Assembly (NCBI RefSeq): GCF_009601055.1
Contig: NZ_WITI01000002.1
Coordinates: forward strand, 186,001 to 250,000
Source: Lactococcus sp. dk101
GTDB taxonomy: Bacteria > Bacillota > Bacilli > Lactobacillales > Streptococcaceae
DNA: 64,000 nucleotides
Reading direction: 5' to 3'
The first letter of the stretch is position 1. Each line of letters begins with the position of its first letter. Below, piece by piece: positions 1 to 11,347 of the stretch. Under the pieces are notes generated by a model. That model had not been told where the DNA came from and did no database searches. It saw nothing but the letters and a program-made list of their open reading frames with translations. The position numbers were made by a program, and so were the translations under genes.

Positions 1-156
1 AATTTTTCATCCAATCAAACGGCAACGTTTAAAATTCCAAAGGGAACGGTCGGTAAAAAATTGGCAGATAGTTTAGTTGTTTCGGGTGCAAAAGTAAGTT
101 TGAGCAATGACGAATTGGTCATGCCTGCTTACAGCACCGTCATCTTGAAAAAATAA
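1..156 (+). CDS. C-terminal end of an alpha-amylase-family (GH13) enzyme, partial
   Basis: Only the last 51 codons are in the window; the frame is open from base 1 and ends at TAA 154-156. The peptide ends in a beta-rich tail (LVMPAYSTVILKK) typical of the C-terminal beta-sandwich of GH13 enzymes such as neopullulanase or maltogenic amylase. The next genes are an alpha-glucosidase and maltose phosphorylase, so a cytoplasmic maltodextrin-degrading enzyme is the likely identity. The family is inferred from the tail and context only, because no catalytic motif is visible. Confidence 0.6.
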   Translation, partial: NFSSNQTATFKIPKGTVGKKLADSLVVSGAKVSLSNDELVMPAYSTVILKK

Positions 157-159
157 ATG

Positions 160-175
160 CTGTCAGTACTGACAG
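160..175. repeat. Palindrome CTGTCAGTACTGACAG, intergenic copy
   Basis: Perfect 16-bp inverted repeat starting 4 nt after the stop codon of the GH13 gene. Member of the dispersed family described in the findings. Confidence 0.9.
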
Positions 176-187
176 AAATGAAAAAGA

Positions 188-221
188 AGGAGTTGTCTGC
201 TCATCAGACAAGGCACTGAAA
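188..221 (+). promoter_or_regulatory. Shine-Dalgarno separated from start codon by a hairpin (alpha-glucosidase gene)
   Basis: AGGAG lies at 188-192, 29 nt before the ATG, which is too far for normal initiation. Between them TTGTCTG (193-199) pairs with CAGACAA (205-211) around a 5-nt loop. Folding of this 7-bp stem would leave about 10 nt between AGGAG and the ATG, so the hairpin may set the effective spacing. The structure is seen in the sequence; its role is inferred. Confidence 0.45.
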
Positions 222-1820
222 ATGAAAGATACTAAAAACTGGTTCCATAAAGCCGTTGGCTATCAGATTTATCCAAAATCATTCTATGATTCCAATGCAG
301 ATGGCATTGGAGACATTCAAGGCATGATTGAAAAATTGCAATACTTGAAAGATTTGGGAGTTGATTTTTTGTGGATTAATCCCATCTATAAGAGTCCACA
401 GGTTGATGGTGGTTATGACATCGCCGATTATTATGCCATTGATGAGATGTTTGGGACACTTGAGGATTTTACGATTTTTATTCAAGAAGCACATCGACTT
501 GGCTTGAAAGTGATTTCTGATTTGGTGGTCAATCATACGTCAGACCAGCATCCTTGGTTCATCGAAAGTCGTAAATCGAAAGACAATCCGTACCGGGATT
601 ATTACATGTGGGCAGATGCCACGCCTGAACAAATGCCTAATGACTGGATTTCGTTTTTTGGTGGTTCTACATGGACTTATGATGAACAAACGGAACAGGC
701 TTATTTTCACGTTTTTGCTAAAGAACAACCTGATTTGAATTGGCGCAATCCAAAATGCCGCGAAGAAATTTACAACATGGTGCGTTGGTGGCTGGAACTA
801 GGAATTGATGGTTTCCGTTTAGATGCCATTTCTCATATCCAAAAAGAAAATTGGGACTTCAAAATAAAATCATGGAAGGGAGACGGTCCTTGGAAACCCT
901 TTATGAATGTGTCTGGAATTGAGACCTATATGCATGATTTGAAAGCCATTTTTGATGAGTACGGAGCATTGACGGTTGGCGAGGCTTCAGGAGTTTCATC
1001 TAAGCAAGCACCTGACTGGACTGACGAAAATGGATACGTGAATATGATTTTCGAGTTGGAACACAATGCGCGTGATGACAAGGGAAATGGTTATGTGTAT
1101 GGGATGAAAAAGACCTTGATCCGTTGGCAAAAAGACATGTTAGAACGCGGTTGGAATGCACTGTACCTTGAAAATCATGACCAAGCACGCGTGATTGATG
1201 TCTTTGGTGATGGTTCACTTGAATCAGCCAAAGCATTGGCCGTGGCTTATATGTTGCTTCGTGGGACACCGTTTATCTATCAAGGGCAAGAAATTGGCAT
1301 GCACAATTTCCCTTTTAGCAAGGTCAGTCAAATGCGTTCTGAGGAACTGATTCGTCAGTATCATGAACACGTTGAGGCAGGAATGTCGCATGAAGAAGCT
1401 TTCGAAAAAATGACTAAAAATTCTCGGGAGCATTCAAGAACGCCAATGCAATGGTCGGCTGAAAAAAATGCAGGCTTTTCAAGTGGAAAACCTTGGATGG
1501 ATGTCAATCCTGATTATCCAGAAGTCAATGTAGCCAGTCGGACTGAATTGCTTGATTTGTACAGTCAGTTAATTGATTTGCGTCATGACGAAAAGGCAAT
1601 TTCTGACGGTGGTATCAAATTCCATTATGAACGTCATTTACAGGCTTTTGTTTATGAACGGGACGAATTTTTGATTATGGTCAATTTGGGCCATAAAAAA
1701 GCGCATTTGGAAATTGCTGAAGCTGCTTCGTATGAACAAGTTTTGGGAACTTATGAAAGAAAAGCGACGTCTAAAATGACACTCCAAGCATGGGAGTATC
1801 AAGTGTTTAGAAAAAAATAA
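222..1820 (+). CDS. malL: Alpha-glucosidase / oligo-1,6-glucosidase (GH13)
   Basis: Hydrolyses terminal alpha-glucosidic bonds in short maltodextrins or isomalto-oligosaccharides in the cytoplasm, releasing glucose. The 532-residue protein has the full GH13 barrel: the N-terminal [18 protein letters not shown] region, catalytic Asp201 (GFRLDAI), Glu254 (VGEASG) and Asp320 (ENHDQ). There is no signal peptide. Length is close to the roughly 540-560 usual for oligo-1,6-glucosidases. It follows a GH13 gene and is followed 17 nt later by maltose phosphorylase, which indicates an operon for maltodextrin use. Exact linkage preference (alpha-1,4 against alpha-1,6) cannot be decided from these motifs; dextran glucosidase is an alternative. 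The only ATG that fits the frame at this end is at 222. Confidence 0.88.
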   Translation: MKDTKNWFHKAVGYQIYPKSFYDSNADGIGDIQGMIEKLQYLKDLGVDFLWINPIYKSPQVDGGYDIADYYAIDEMFGTLEDFTIFIQEAHRLGLKVISDLVVNHTSDQHPWFIESRKSKDNPYRDYYMWADATPEQMPNDWISFFGGSTWTYDEQTEQAYFHVFAKEQPDLNWRNPKCREEIYNMVRWWLELGIDGFRLDAISHIQKENWDFKIKSWKGDGPWKPFMNVSGIETYMHDLKAIFDEYGALTVGEASGVSSKQAPDWTDENGYVNMIFELEHNARDDKGNGYVYGMKKTLIRWQKDMLERGWNALYLENHDQARVIDVFGDGSLESAKALAVAYMLLRGTPFIYQGQEIGMHNFPFSKVSQMRSEELIRQYHEHVEAGMSHEEAFEKMTKNSREHSRTPMQWSAEKNAGFSSGKPWMDVNPDYPEVNVASRTELLDLYSQLIDLRHDEKAISDGGIKFHYERHLQAFVYERDEFLIMVNLGHKKAHLEIAEAASYEQVLGTYERKATSKMTLQAWEYQVFRKK

Positions 1821-1837
1821 GAGAAGGAAGAAAAAGA

Positions 1838-4102
1838 GTGAAACAAATTACACGAATTATGGGGATTGACCCTTGGAAAATAACAGCAGATAAGATTGAA
1901 ATAGAGCATCGCAGACTTCAAGAATCATTGACATCAATCGGAAATGGTTACATGGGAATGCGCGGTAATTTTTCAGAAACTTTTAGCAAGGATCATCATC
2001 AGGGGACTTATATTGCAGGGGTTTGGTATCCTGACAAGACTCGTGTAGGCTGGTGGAAAAATGGTTATCCAGAGTATTTTGGTAAAGCCATCAATGCACT
2101 AGATTTTGCAAAAATCCGCTTGTACATTGACAAAAAAGAAGTTGATTTGGCTACTGCACCGATTGCTGACTTCGAAATGGCTTTAGATATGCACAATGGG
2201 GTGCTTACTTATCGTTATATTGTTGCAGGTGTGCGTGTTACTGCGGAACGTTTTTTCTCTATCGCAACGCCAGAACTTGCCGTTTTTAAATTTACTTTTG
2301 AAAATGTAGATGGCGAATTGCACAGCGTGCGCATCGAGAGTTTTGTTGATGCAAACGTCCGCAATGAGGATTCAAATTACGATGAAAAATTCTGGGAAAT
2401 TTTTGATCATGGGACACTTGAAAATGGGTCTTATTTGGTCAGCCAAACGGTTCCAAATCCATTTGGTGTTGATCAATTTACTTTGCTGGCAGGGCAAGAA
2501 TTTAAAGGCGATTTTGATTTGACGGGGCAAGTTTTTGAAAATGGTGCCGTTGTTGATACTTTGGAAGAAATTTTGCCATTTAGTGAAACTTTGACGCTTG
2601 AAAAACGAGTTTTGGTCTTGACCAGCCGTGATTATGACTCCTTGTCAGCAATGACAGACGCAGCCGTTGCCTTGTCAGATTCTTTGTCAGAAGTAAGCTA
2701 TCAAGAATTGTTTGATGCACAAACAGAAGCTTGGGCAGCACGTTGGGAGTTGGCAGATGTTCAAATTGACGGTTCTGACGAAGCACAACAAGGCATACGT
2801 TTTAATCTTTTCCAACTTTTCTCAACTTATTATGGTGAAGACGAACGCTTGAATATTGGTCCAAAAGGATTTACTGGTGAAAAATATGGGGGGGCTACTT
2901 ATTGGGATACTGAAGCATATGCCGTTCCTTTGTATCTTGCACTCGCCGATACTTCTGTCACAAAAAATCTCTTGAAATATCGTCATAATCAGTTGCCACA
3001 GGCGCAACACAATGCGCGTCAACAGGGACTTGCTGGTGCTTTGTACCCAATGGTTACATTTACTGGGGTTGAGTGTCACAATGAATGGGAAATCACTTTT
3101 GAGGAAATTCACCGTAATGGTGCCATTGCTTATGCCATTTATAACTATACCAATTATACGGGTGACGACAAGTACATGGCGCATGAAGGTTTAGATGTCT
3201 TGGTTGAAATCGCTCGTTTCTGGGCAGATCGTGTGCATTTTAGTCAACGACGCAATCAATACATGATTCATGGTGTGACAGGACCAAATGAGTATGAAAA
3301 TAACATCAATAACAACTGGTACACCAACACACTTGCCACTTGGGTATTGAAATATACTGCTGAAAATCTTACAAAATTCCCACGTCCAGATTTGAAGGTT
3401 TCAGCTGAAGAATTAGCGCATTGGGCTGATATTGTTGAAAAAATGTATTTCCCAGAAGATAAAGAATTAGGTATTTTCGTCCAACATGATGGTTATCTTG
3501 ATAAAGATTTGACACCTGTTGCGGAGCTTGACCCAAGCAATCTTCCATTAAATCAAAACTGGTCTTGGGATCGTGTTTTGCGAAGTCCATATATCAAACA
3601 AGCGGATGTTCTGCAAGGGATTTATTTCTTTGGTGATCACTATAGTCTTGAGGAAAAACGTCGGAATTTCGATTTTTATGAACCATTAACTGTTCATGAA
3701 AGCTCATTGTCTCCTTCTATTCATTCGATTTTAGCGGCTGAATTGGGCATGGACGAAAAAGCGGTTGAAATGTATGAAAGAACAGCCCGTCTTGATTTGG
3801 ATAATTACAACAACGATACGCAAGATGGTTTGCACATTACTTCAATGACAGGCTCATGGCTTGCTATTGTTCAAGGTTTCGCACAAATGAAAACTTGGAA
3901 TGGTCAGTTGAGTTTTGCACCATTCTTGCCAAAGGCTTGGACTGGTTATGCTTTCCACATCAATTATCGTGGAAGTCTGCTTAAAATCAGTGTCAGTGAT
4001 CAATTAACCATTGAATTGCTTAAAGGAAAAGCACTGGAAGTTGAAGTTTACGGCGAAAAGTTGATGTTGGCAGACCGTTATCAAACTGAAATAAAAGAAT
4101 AA
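1838..4102 (+). CDS. mapA: Maltose phosphorylase (GH65)
   Basis: Splits maltose with inorganic phosphate into beta-glucose-1-phosphate and glucose in the cytoplasm. The 754-residue protein shows the GH65 architecture: N-terminal beta domain with [12 protein letters not shown], the central helical barrel with YWDTEAY, and the [14 protein letters not shown] motif whose Glu485 is the expected general acid. The start is GTG at 1838, chosen because AAGGAAG lies 8 nt upstream and the residues [14 protein letters not shown] begin the family-typical N terminus; the next ATG (1859) would remove it. It sits directly behind the alpha-glucosidase gene and ahead of a LacI regulator. Trehalose or kojibiose phosphorylase are family alternatives, less likely given the maltose context. 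Confidence 0.92.
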   Translation: MKQITRIMGIDPWKITADKIEIEHRRLQESLTSIGNGYMGMRGNFSETFSKDHHQGTYIAGVWYPDKTRVGWWKNGYPEYFGKAINALDFAKIRLYIDKKEVDLATAPIADFEMALDMHNGVLTYRYIVAGVRVTAERFFSIATPELAVFKFTFENVDGELHSVRIESFVDANVRNEDSNYDEKFWEIFDHGTLENGSYLVSQTVPNPFGVDQFTLLAGQEFKGDFDLTGQVFENGAVVDTLEEILPFSETLTLEKRVLVLTSRDYDSLSAMTDAAVALSDSLSEVSYQELFDAQTEAWAARWELADVQIDGSDEAQQGIRFNLFQLFSTYYGEDERLNIGPKGFTGEKYGGATYWDTEAYAVPLYLALADTSVTKNLLKYRHNQLPQAQHNARQQGLAGALYPMVTFTGVECHNEWEITFEEIHRNGAIAYAIYNYTNYTGDDKYMAHEGLDVLVEIARFWADRVHFSQRRNQYMIHGVTGPNEYENNINNNWYTNTLATWVLKYTAENLTKFPRPDLKVSAEELAHWADIVEKMYFPEDKELGIFVQHDGYLDKDLTPVAELDPSNLPLNQNWSWDRVLRSPYIKQADVLQGIYFFGDHYSLEEKRRNFDFYEPLTVHESSLSPSIHSILAAELGMDEKAVEMYERTARLDLDNYNNDTQDGLHITSMTGSWLAIVQGFAQMKTWNGQLSFAPFLPKAWTGYAFHINYRGSLLKISVSDQLTIELLKGKALEVEVYGEKLMLADRYQTEIKE

Positions 4103-4247
4103 AGAGAATATAAATTGACTTTTTAAACTATTTTTAGCAAAATAGAAATAATGTATTTTATAAAAAAGAAAGGAGTTGCTGGATTTATTTTTCCATTAGG
4201 AAAAAGGGTTTCAAACGACATCGAAATCTAATCAAGCAGGTATAAAA

Positions 4248-5219
4248 ATGGCAGTAACAATTAAAGATGTAGCAAAAAAAGCTGGAGTTAACGCATCGAC
4301 TGTTAGTCGCGTTATTCGTGATAGCAATGAAATCAGTGATAAAACGAAAACGAAAGTGCGTAAAGCAATGGCAGATCTCGGTTATACTAGAAATGCCGCA
4401 GCACAAATCCTTGCATCTGGAAAGACCAATACGATTGGGGTTGTTTTTCCGCCTGTTGATGATAAATCAAGTCAACCCTTTTACATGAAAATATTGACCT
4501 CAATCAATGAAGCTGCCCGAAAATCCAATGTTTCAATCGCTATTGCGACTGGACACACGCAGGTTGATTTGAAAAAGCAGGTTCGCCTCTTATATTCTGA
4601 GCGGCGCGTGGATGGTTTTATCGTCTTATATGCGGGACAAACGGACAGTGTCCGTGAGTATTTACTTGGAAATAGCATTCCTTTTGTTTTGGTGGGCACG
4701 CCTTCTGAGTTGCAAAATCAAATCACGCATGTGGACAACGACAATAAATTGCTAGGACTTGAAGCCGTTCGCCACCTGATCAATTTGGGACATCGCAACA
4801 TCGGTTTTGTGACAGATACAACGGCAGGAGAAGTCTTTACAGAACGTTATCAAGGGTTTTGTGAGGGGATGAATCAAGTCGGACTAACTAAAAGTTTGAT
4901 TAAGTTTGATCGTAGTTTTTCAATTGCCAAAGAAACGGCACTTGTGGTCATGGATGATGTTTTGTCGCTCAAAGTTTTGGAGCGGTTGAATGGCCTTGGC
5001 TATAATGTTCCAGATGATATTTCTTTGATTACCTTTAATAATTCGATTTTTAGTACGGTGACGCACCCTTTCTTAACCACATTTGACATCAACGTTGGCC
5101 GACTTGGGGAAGCTTCAGTCGAAAAATTCATGGACATGATGAACAGCGAAACGGTCTATCATGAAAAAACAGTCATTCCATTTGAATTAATTTTACGAGA
5201 ATCAACAAAAGCCAGATAA
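4248..5219 (+). CDS. malR: LacI-family regulator of the maltose cluster (MalR-like)
   Basis: DNA-binding sugar-responsive repressor or activator. The 323-residue protein starts with the LacI helix-turn-helix (TIKDVAKKAGVNASTVSRVI, residues 4-23), a hinge helix near residue 50 (NAAAQILASG), then a periplasmic-binding-protein-like effector domain. It follows maltose phosphorylase after 145 nt that hold an AT-rich promoter-like stretch, so it may have its own transcript. The start has only a weak upstream AGCAGG; a stronger GAAAGGAG near 4170 is too far away to serve it. The identification as MalR rests on neighbours rather than on diagnostic residues. Confidence 0.85.
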   Translation: MAVTIKDVAKKAGVNASTVSRVIRDSNEISDKTKTKVRKAMADLGYTRNAAAQILASGKTNTIGVVFPPVDDKSSQPFYMKILTSINEAARKSNVSIAIATGHTQVDLKKQVRLLYSERRVDGFIVLYAGQTDSVREYLLGNSIPFVLVGTPSELQNQITHVDNDNKLLGLEAVRHLINLGHRNIGFVTDTTAGEVFTERYQGFCEGMNQVGLTKSLIKFDRSFSIAKETALVVMDDVLSLKVLERLNGLGYNVPDDISLITFNNSIFSTVTHPFLTTFDINVGRLGEASVEKFMDMMNSETVYHEKTVIPFELILRESTKAR

Positions 5220-5232
5220 ATCTGGCTTTTTT
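5207..5232 (+). terminator. Rho-independent terminator overlapping the malR stop codon
   Basis: GCCAGA (5211-5216), loop TAAA holding most of the stop codon, TCTGGC (5221-5226), then a T-run. The last malR codons form the 5' arm. Confidence 0.88.
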
Positions 5233-5399
5233 CTTTGGATGGAGCTTAAAAATGAAACAAATTTAAAATTTCAGTTTTATTTTAGGGAAAGTTAAGGCTT
5301 GAACAAGAAAAAAGCGAGATAATAGTGTAAAATAAAAGGGAAGGAACAGAGTTTCAAGTGGCATCATGAAATTCTGCAAAGTGAAGAAGGATGGAAACA

Positions 5400-6068
5400 A
5401 TGATTAAAATTTTATTGGTGGAAGATGACCTTTCTCTGTCAAAATCCGTTTATGATTTTTTGAAATCATTTGCTGAAGTTAAGCAATGTTTCGACGGTGA
5501 AGAAGGACTGTACGAGGCTGAATTGGGGATTTATGACTTAATTTTGCTTGATTTGATGTTGCCAGAAAAAAATGGATTTGAAGTATTGAAAGAATTGCGT
5601 GAGCAAAACATTGATACGCCTGTTTTGATTATGACTGCTAAAGAATCAATCGATGATAAAATGCACGGTTTTGATATTGGAGCCGATGATTATTTGACGA
5701 AACCATTTTATCTTGACGAATTGAAAGCACGTATTCAAGCCCTCCTCAAACGGAGCGGAAAACTTGAAGATTCTGCTGGACTTTCTTATGGTGGCGTTCG
5801 TTTGGTTTTATCAAACAAATCAGCCTTTGTTGGTGAAACACCGGTTGAATTGATTGGTAAAGAATTCGATTTGGTTGTTTATCTGATGCAAAATCGCAAT
5901 GTGATTTTGCCAAAGGAACAAATTTTTGACCGGATTTGGGGATATGACAGCGATACGACAGTTACGGTTGTCGAAGTCTATATGAGTAAGATTCGTAAGA
6001 AATTGAAAGACACCGAATTTACTGAAAATCTGTCAACTTTGAGAAATGTTGGTTATATTTTACGTTAA
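5400..6068 (+). CDS. ciaR: Response regulator CiaR (OmpR/PhoB family)
   Basis: Phospho-acceptor transcription regulator of the CiaRH two-component system, which in streptococci governs envelope stress, competence and beta-lactam tolerance. The receiver domain has the acidic pair (VEDD), phospho-acceptor Asp51 ([11 protein letters not shown]) and the conserved Lys of LTKPFY; the C-terminal winged helix contains [11 protein letters not shown] and [13 protein letters not shown]. Many stretches match streptococcal CiaR. The start was set at ATG 5400 ([10 protein letters not shown]), since AGAAGG ends 9 nt upstream; the in-frame ATG at 5391 has that sequence immediately in front of it with no spacing. 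Followed by its kinase 43 nt downstream. Confidence 0.92.
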   Translation: MIKILLVEDDLSLSKSVYDFLKSFAEVKQCFDGEEGLYEAELGIYDLILLDLMLPEKNGFEVLKELREQNIDTPVLIMTAKESIDDKMHGFDIGADDYLTKPFYLDELKARIQALLKRSGKLEDSAGLSYGGVRLVLSNKSAFVGETPVELIGKEFDLVVYLMQNRNVILPKEQIFDRIWGYDSDTTVTVVEVYMSKIRKKLKDTEFTENLSTLRNVGYILR

Positions 6069-6077
6069 AAACAAAAG

Positions 6078-6093
6078 CTGTCAGCACTGACAG
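6078..6093. repeat. Palindrome CTGTCAGCACTGACAG, ciaR-ciaH gap
   Basis: Near-perfect inverted repeat with a CA centre, starting 10 nt after the ciaR stop and ending before the ciaH ribosome-binding site. It could form an intercistronic hairpin. Confidence 0.9.
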
Positions 6094-6111
6094 AAGAATT
6101 GAGGAAAGCAG

Positions 6112-7491
6112 ATGAATAAAATTGTTAACAAAATAAAGTCTTCTGCAATTGTTAAAAATGATGGGAAAAATTTCCTTCATTTTTTTCTAGCTTTTACAGT
6201 GATTTTTGTGGCGTTGACTTTGATTATCATTCAAGTCATGCGAAGTGGCTTGTATAAAGGAACAGACCAAAACTTACAAGATTTATCACAAAATCCTGAT
6301 TTTTTGTCTAGCCTTGTCATCCATCAGAAAAATTCAGATGGGACAAATAGTCCGGTCGGTGGCGACTATGGGCCAACCAACAGTGTTTTATTTTATGATG
6401 CCAATGGCAAGCTCATGACTTTGGGCTCAAGCACTGCTGTAAATGGCACGTCATCAACAAGTTCTGATGAACAATCGACCACATATAATTTGGAAAAAGC
6501 AGCGACTTTTAATAAAAAATACGTGGGGACCATTCGTTCAGTTTCTGTTCATAACCCATATGGCGCTAATTTGAACTATCGTTATCTGACACAAGAATGG
6601 GTCACGCAGTCAGGGCTGACAGGCTACATTCAAATTTTTACCAATGTGGATCAGCTACGTGAGTCTTTGCAACGGAACACCTTGATTGTCATCACAACCA
6701 TGACGATTTTCTGGCTCATTTCAATCTTGATCAGTCTGTATCTGGCAAACTGGACCTTGCAACCAATCATGTTGGCATACGAAAAGCAAAAAGAATTTGT
6801 CGAAAATGCATCGCATGAATTGAGAACGCCACTTGCCATTTTACAAAATCGTTTGGAATTGCTTTTCCAAAATCCAACGGCTACCATCATTGATGAATCA
6901 GAAAACATCTCCGAAAGTCTGTCAGAAGTGCGGAATATGCGTCTTTTGACGACTAACTTGCTCAATTTGGCAAGAAGAGATTCAAGCATCAAAATTGAGC
7001 CACAAGAGACATCAGCCGAATTTTTTGAAAGTATCTTTTCAAATTATGGCATGCTGGCTGAAGATGCGGAAAAAGAGTTTGTAGGGACTGTCAAAGTTGA
7101 CGGAAAAGTCAATTTGGATCAGTCTTTGGTCAAACAACTGATGACGATTATATTTGATAATGCAATGAAATACACTAATGACGATGGTGCACTTACCATT
7201 GACGTGGCGAAGGTTGGGGGCTTTTTGAACATTACTGTTGCGGACAATGGCGAAGGCATTTCTGATGAAGACAAGAAACGCATTTTTGATCGTTTTTATC
7301 GGGTTGATAAAGCGAGAACACGCCAAAAAGGTGGACTCGGCTTAGGCCTGTCGCTTGCCAAACAAATTGTAGATGCTTATAACGGTAAAATTACGGTTGA
7401 GGACAATCAGCCGAAAGGAACCAAATTTATCATCAAGTTAAAATTGGAAAACGCTGGTGCAATTCAAGCACGTATTTTTCAAAAATTATAA
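6112..7491 (+). CDS. ciaH: Sensor histidine kinase CiaH
   Basis: Membrane kinase partner of CiaR. The 459-residue protein has two membrane segments (about residues 22-44 and 193-216) enclosing an extracytoplasmic sensor region of about 150 residues. The HisKA domain has NASHELRTP with phospho-accepting His235. The HATPase domain has an N-box (FDNAMKYT), G1 (DNGEGI), F-box and G2 (GGLGLGLSLA). GAGGAAAG precedes the ATG by 6 nt. The sensor part is rich in Ser, Thr and Asn and is less conserved than the catalytic half, as is usual. A terminator follows the gene, so ciaRH forms a two-gene unit. Confidence 0.92.
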   Translation: MNKIVNKIKSSAIVKNDGKNFLHFFLAFTVIFVALTLIIIQVMRSGLYKGTDQNLQDLSQNPDFLSSLVIHQKNSDGTNSPVGGDYGPTNSVLFYDANGKLMTLGSSTAVNGTSSTSSDEQSTTYNLEKAATFNKKYVGTIRSVSVHNPYGANLNYRYLTQEWVTQSGLTGYIQIFTNVDQLRESLQRNTLIVITTMTIFWLISILISLYLANWTLQPIMLAYEKQKEFVENASHELRTPLAILQNRLELLFQNPTATIIDESENISESLSEVRNMRLLTTNLLNLARRDSSIKIEPQETSAEFFESIFSNYGMLAEDAEKEFVGTVKVDGKVNLDQSLVKQLMTIIFDNAMKYTNDDGALTIDVAKVGGFLNITVADNGEGISDEDKKRIFDRFYRVDKARTRQKGGLGLGLSLAKQIVDAYNGKITVEDNQPKGTKFIIKLKLENAGAIQARIFQKL

Positions 7492-7497
7492 GTTGTA

Positions 7498-7528
7498 AGA
7501 TGAGTGCTTAAAGCCCTCATCTTTTTTG
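7498..7528 (+). terminator. Rho-independent terminator after ciaH
   Basis: AAGATGAG pairs with CTCATCTT around an 11-nt loop, followed by a T-run. Confidence 0.82.
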
Positions 7529-7619
7529 ATATTTTTATTTTATTTTTAAGAAAAAAGTGGTAAAATCGCTCTTATAAAACGTTTTGCCTTGAGGGTTTGC
7601 GGAGGCCAAAGGAGAGAAA

Positions 7620-9386
7620 ATGTCAATATTAGATCATGTTAATTCACCAGCAGATGTCAAAGCGTGCACAGCAGAAGAACTTCAAATGCTTGCGAAAGAA
7701 ATTCGCGAGGCTTTGCTCAATAAAGTCAGTCAAGTAGGGGGACACGTTGGCCCAAATCTTGGCGTTACCGAAATGACTATTGCTTTGCATAAGGTTTTTA
7801 ATTCACCCGTTGATAAATTGATTTGGGACGTGAGTCACCAAACCTATCCTCATAAGCTGTTGACTGGGCGTAAAATCGGCTTTACAGAAGGACATTTCCA
7901 TGACATCACGCCTTATTCGAGTCAAGAGGAAAGTGAACACGACTTTTTCACGGTTGGACACACGTCAACCTCAGTAGCTAACGCTCTAGGCTTTGCCAAA
8001 GCGCGTGATTTGACTGGGGGCAGTGAAAATATCATTGCTATTCTCGGCGATGGTTCATTTTCAGGCGGTTTAGCATTGGAAGCCCTAAACAATGCAGGAC
8101 AATTTGACGGCAATCTGATCATCATTTTAAATGATAATCAAATGTCGATTGCTGAAAATCATGGTGGACTTTACACGCATTTGGAACAGTTAAGAGAAAG
8201 TCAAGGGCAACTTGAAAACAACGTCTTCAAAGCTTTTGGACTGGATTATCGTTATCTGGAAAAAGGAAATGACATCAATGAATTGATACGTTTGTTTGAA
8301 GAAGTCAAAGACATTGATCATCCAATTTTGTTGCATATTCATACGATTAAAGGGTTAGGTTATGCACCTGCTGAGAATGACAAAGAACATTGGCACTGGC
8401 ATGTTCCATTTGATTTGGAAACTGGGATGAGTTTGTCAAGGCCGTCTTCTGAAACTTATGTTGATCTTTTGATGGACTACATGGATCAGAAAATGCAAGA
8501 AGGGCAACCAATTTTGGCCATCAATGCAGGGATTCCAATGGCTTACAATCTCAAAAAGTTTGCGGATCGCTATCCTGAAAATTATTGGGACGCAGGTATT
8601 GCAGAACAGTTTACAATCACATTTGGCGGAGCTGCCGCGCTTTACGGTGCAAGAAGTTTCATTTTCCATAATTCGACATTTGCACAACGGGCGCTGGATC
8701 AATTTATTCATGACCTTGCCATCAATGAAGAACCAGCCATTGTCTTTATCAAAGGCGATGTCATTAATGGCAGCGACAAAACGCATCAGGGCGGTTTCGC
8801 ACGAGGCTGGCTCTCGAATATTCCAAATCTGATTTATCTTGCGCCAACCAGCAAAGAGGAACTCCTCAGCATTCTCGATTGGGCAATCAGCCAACACGAA
8901 CATCCAGTGGTTATTAATCTTCCTGAACATGGCGTTGAAAGCCGTCCGTCAGTACTGACAGACTTTAGTCAGCCGGCCTATCAACTGATGAAAGCAGGCG
9001 AGCGCGTCGCCGTTCTAGGTCTTGGTGGCATGTATCGTCATGCTGAAAAGGTGGTCGCAGCCCTTGCAACAAAAGGCATTGATGCAACTTTGGTCAATCC
9101 GCTTTTTGTCAGTCAACTGGATACTTCATTTTTGTCAGCACTGACAGAAAATCATGAGCTGATTGTCAGTTTTGAAGACGGTGTTCTTGACGGTGGATTT
9201 GGTCAAAAAATCGCTGGTTTTCTTGGAAGATGTCCAGTCAAAGTCTTGAATTTCGGGGCTGAAAAAGAATTCAATGACGAAGTGCCTGTTTCTGAACTTT
9301 ATGATCGTTATCATTTGACCGTTGATTTGGCAGTTGCTGATATTTTAGAAGCGCTTGAGCAGGATAATCTTTCAGAAATAGGGTAA
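7620..9386 (+). CDS. dxs: 1-deoxy-D-xylulose-5-phosphate synthase family protein
   Basis: Thiamine-diphosphate enzyme that condenses pyruvate and glyceraldehyde-3-phosphate. The 588-residue protein contains the DXS-type N terminus (GGHVGPNLGVTEMTIALH), the cofactor motif GDGSFSGG...NDNQ (about residues 141-172), the pyrimidine-domain Glu (DAGIAEQ, near residue 326) and the C-terminal transketolase domain. It is shorter than classical DXS proteins (about 620-630). Most lactic acid bacteria build isoprenoids through mevalonate, so the product may serve thiamine or pyridoxal synthesis or another use; no other gene of the methylerythritol pathway is in the window. AAAGGAGAG 5 nt upstream fixes the start. 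Two dispersed palindromes lie inside the coding region. Confidence 0.85.
   Translation: MSILDHVNSPADVKACTAEELQMLAKEIREALLNKVSQVGGHVGPNLGVTEMTIALHKVFNSPVDKLIWDVSHQTYPHKLLTGRKIGFTEGHFHDITPYSSQEESEHDFFTVGHTSTSVANALGFAKARDLTGGSENIIAILGDGSFSGGLALEALNNAGQFDGNLIIILNDNQMSIAENHGGLYTHLEQLRESQGQLENNVFKAFGLDYRYLEKGNDINELIRLFEEVKDIDHPILLHIHTIKGLGYAPAENDKEHWHWHVPFDLETGMSLSRPSSETYVDLLMDYMDQKMQEGQPILAINAGIPMAYNLKKFADRYPENYWDAGIAEQFTITFGGAAALYGARSFIFHNSTFAQRALDQFIHDLAINEEPAIVFIKGDVINGSDKTHQGGFARGWLSNIPNLIYLAPTSKEELLSILDWAISQHEHPVVINLPEHGVESRPSVLTDFSQPAYQLMKAGERVAVLGLGGMYRHAEKVVAALATKGIDATLVNPLFVSQLDTSFLSALTENHELIVSFEDGVLDGGFGQKIAGFLGRCPVKVLNFGAEKEFNDEVPVSELYDRYHLTVDLAVADILEALEQDNLSEIG
8946..8961. repeat. Near-copy of the dispersed palindrome inside dxs
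   Basis: CCGTCAGTACTGACAG, one mismatch in the left arm. It encodes the SVLTD portion of the protein. Confidence 0.8.
9132..9147. repeat. Palindrome TTGTCAGCACTGACAG inside dxs
   Basis: Exact 14-bp core, 186 nt from the previous copy. It encodes LSALTE. Confidence 0.88.
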
Positions 9387-9395
9387 AATATAAGC

Positions 9396-9683
9396 ATGAA
9401 AAAAATATTTATCGCCCTTGTGCGATTTTATCAACGCTTTATTTCACCACTCACACCACCCGCTTGCCGTTATTATCCGACGTGTTCCAACTATATGCTT
9501 CAAGCTGTTCAAAAACATGGGGCAGGAAAAGGAGTAATCATGGGGACTTTTCGGATTTTACGCTGTCATCCCTTCTGCCAACCAGGCTATGACTTAGTGC
9601 CAGATCATTTTACCATTAAACGTAATTGGGAAGAACCAACCAAAGCATTAAAAAATGAAATCAACTCACAGCATCATCATTGA
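9396..9683 (+). CDS. yidD: Membrane protein insertion efficiency factor YidD
   Basis: Small amphipathic membrane-associated protein thought to help YidC-dependent insertion. The 95 residues include the family signature [21 protein letters not shown] (from residue 11) and the Cys-containing [17 protein letters not shown]. Length is within the usual 70-100. No good Shine-Dalgarno is seen; the ATG lies 9 nt after the dxs stop, so it may be translated by coupling, or from a short transcript starting at the TAAAAT at 9384-9389, which overlaps that stop. The 3' end runs into a terminator. Confidence 0.9.
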   Translation: MKKIFIALVRFYQRFISPLTPPACRYYPTCSNYMLQAVQKHGAGKGVIMGTFRILRCHPFCQPGYDLVPDHFTIKRNWEEPTKALKNEINSQHHH

Positions 9684-9693
9684 GTTGGTTTTT
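9658..9693 (+). terminator. Terminator overlapping the yidD stop
   Basis: AAATCAACTCA (9658-9668) pairs with TGAGTTGGTTT (9681-9691), with one T-G pair, followed by further T residues. The TGA stop forms part of the 3' arm. Confidence 0.8.
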
Positions 9694-9712
9694 CTTATTT
9701 TTTTCTCATTAA

Positions 9713-9728
9713 ATGAAAACGTTTTATT
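9713..9728. promoter_or_regulatory. Candidate CcpA (cre) site upstream of the GH1 gene
   Basis: ATGAAAACGTTTTATT fits the cre consensus except at two right-arm positions. It lies 53 nt before the GH1 start, in the expected promoter region. CcpA is encoded in this window. Confidence 0.45.
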
Positions 9729-9747
9729 TTTCACAAAAAAATGTTAG

Positions 9748-11211
<1,464 letters not shown>

Positions 11212-11212
11212 A

Positions 11213-11238
11213 AAATTCTGGGGAAACCCAGTTTTTTT
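11213..11238 (+). terminator. Rho-independent terminator after the GH1 gene
   Basis: CTGGG, GAAA tetraloop, CCCAG, then seven T. Confidence 0.9.
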
Positions 11239-11330
11239 GTACTGTTGATGAGGTTTTATTTGAAAGTAGTTGGTGGATTTTATTTGTGGGCATTTTTTGT
11301 TAAGTTAAAGTCATTCTTGGCCTTATTTTT

Positions 11331-11347
11331 TGATATAATAAAACTTA
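11331..11347 (+). promoter_or_regulatory. Extended -10 promoter of menG, apparently leaderless
   Basis: TGATATAAT (extended -10) ends only 7 nt before the menG ATG, so transcription should begin at or next to the start codon. No Shine-Dalgarno is present and no well-spaced -35 is seen. Confidence 0.6.

Noticed and set aside
8436-8930. 164-codon minus-strand open frame inside dxs
   Set aside because: Entirely contained in a clear gene, no ribosome-binding site and no recognisable domain.
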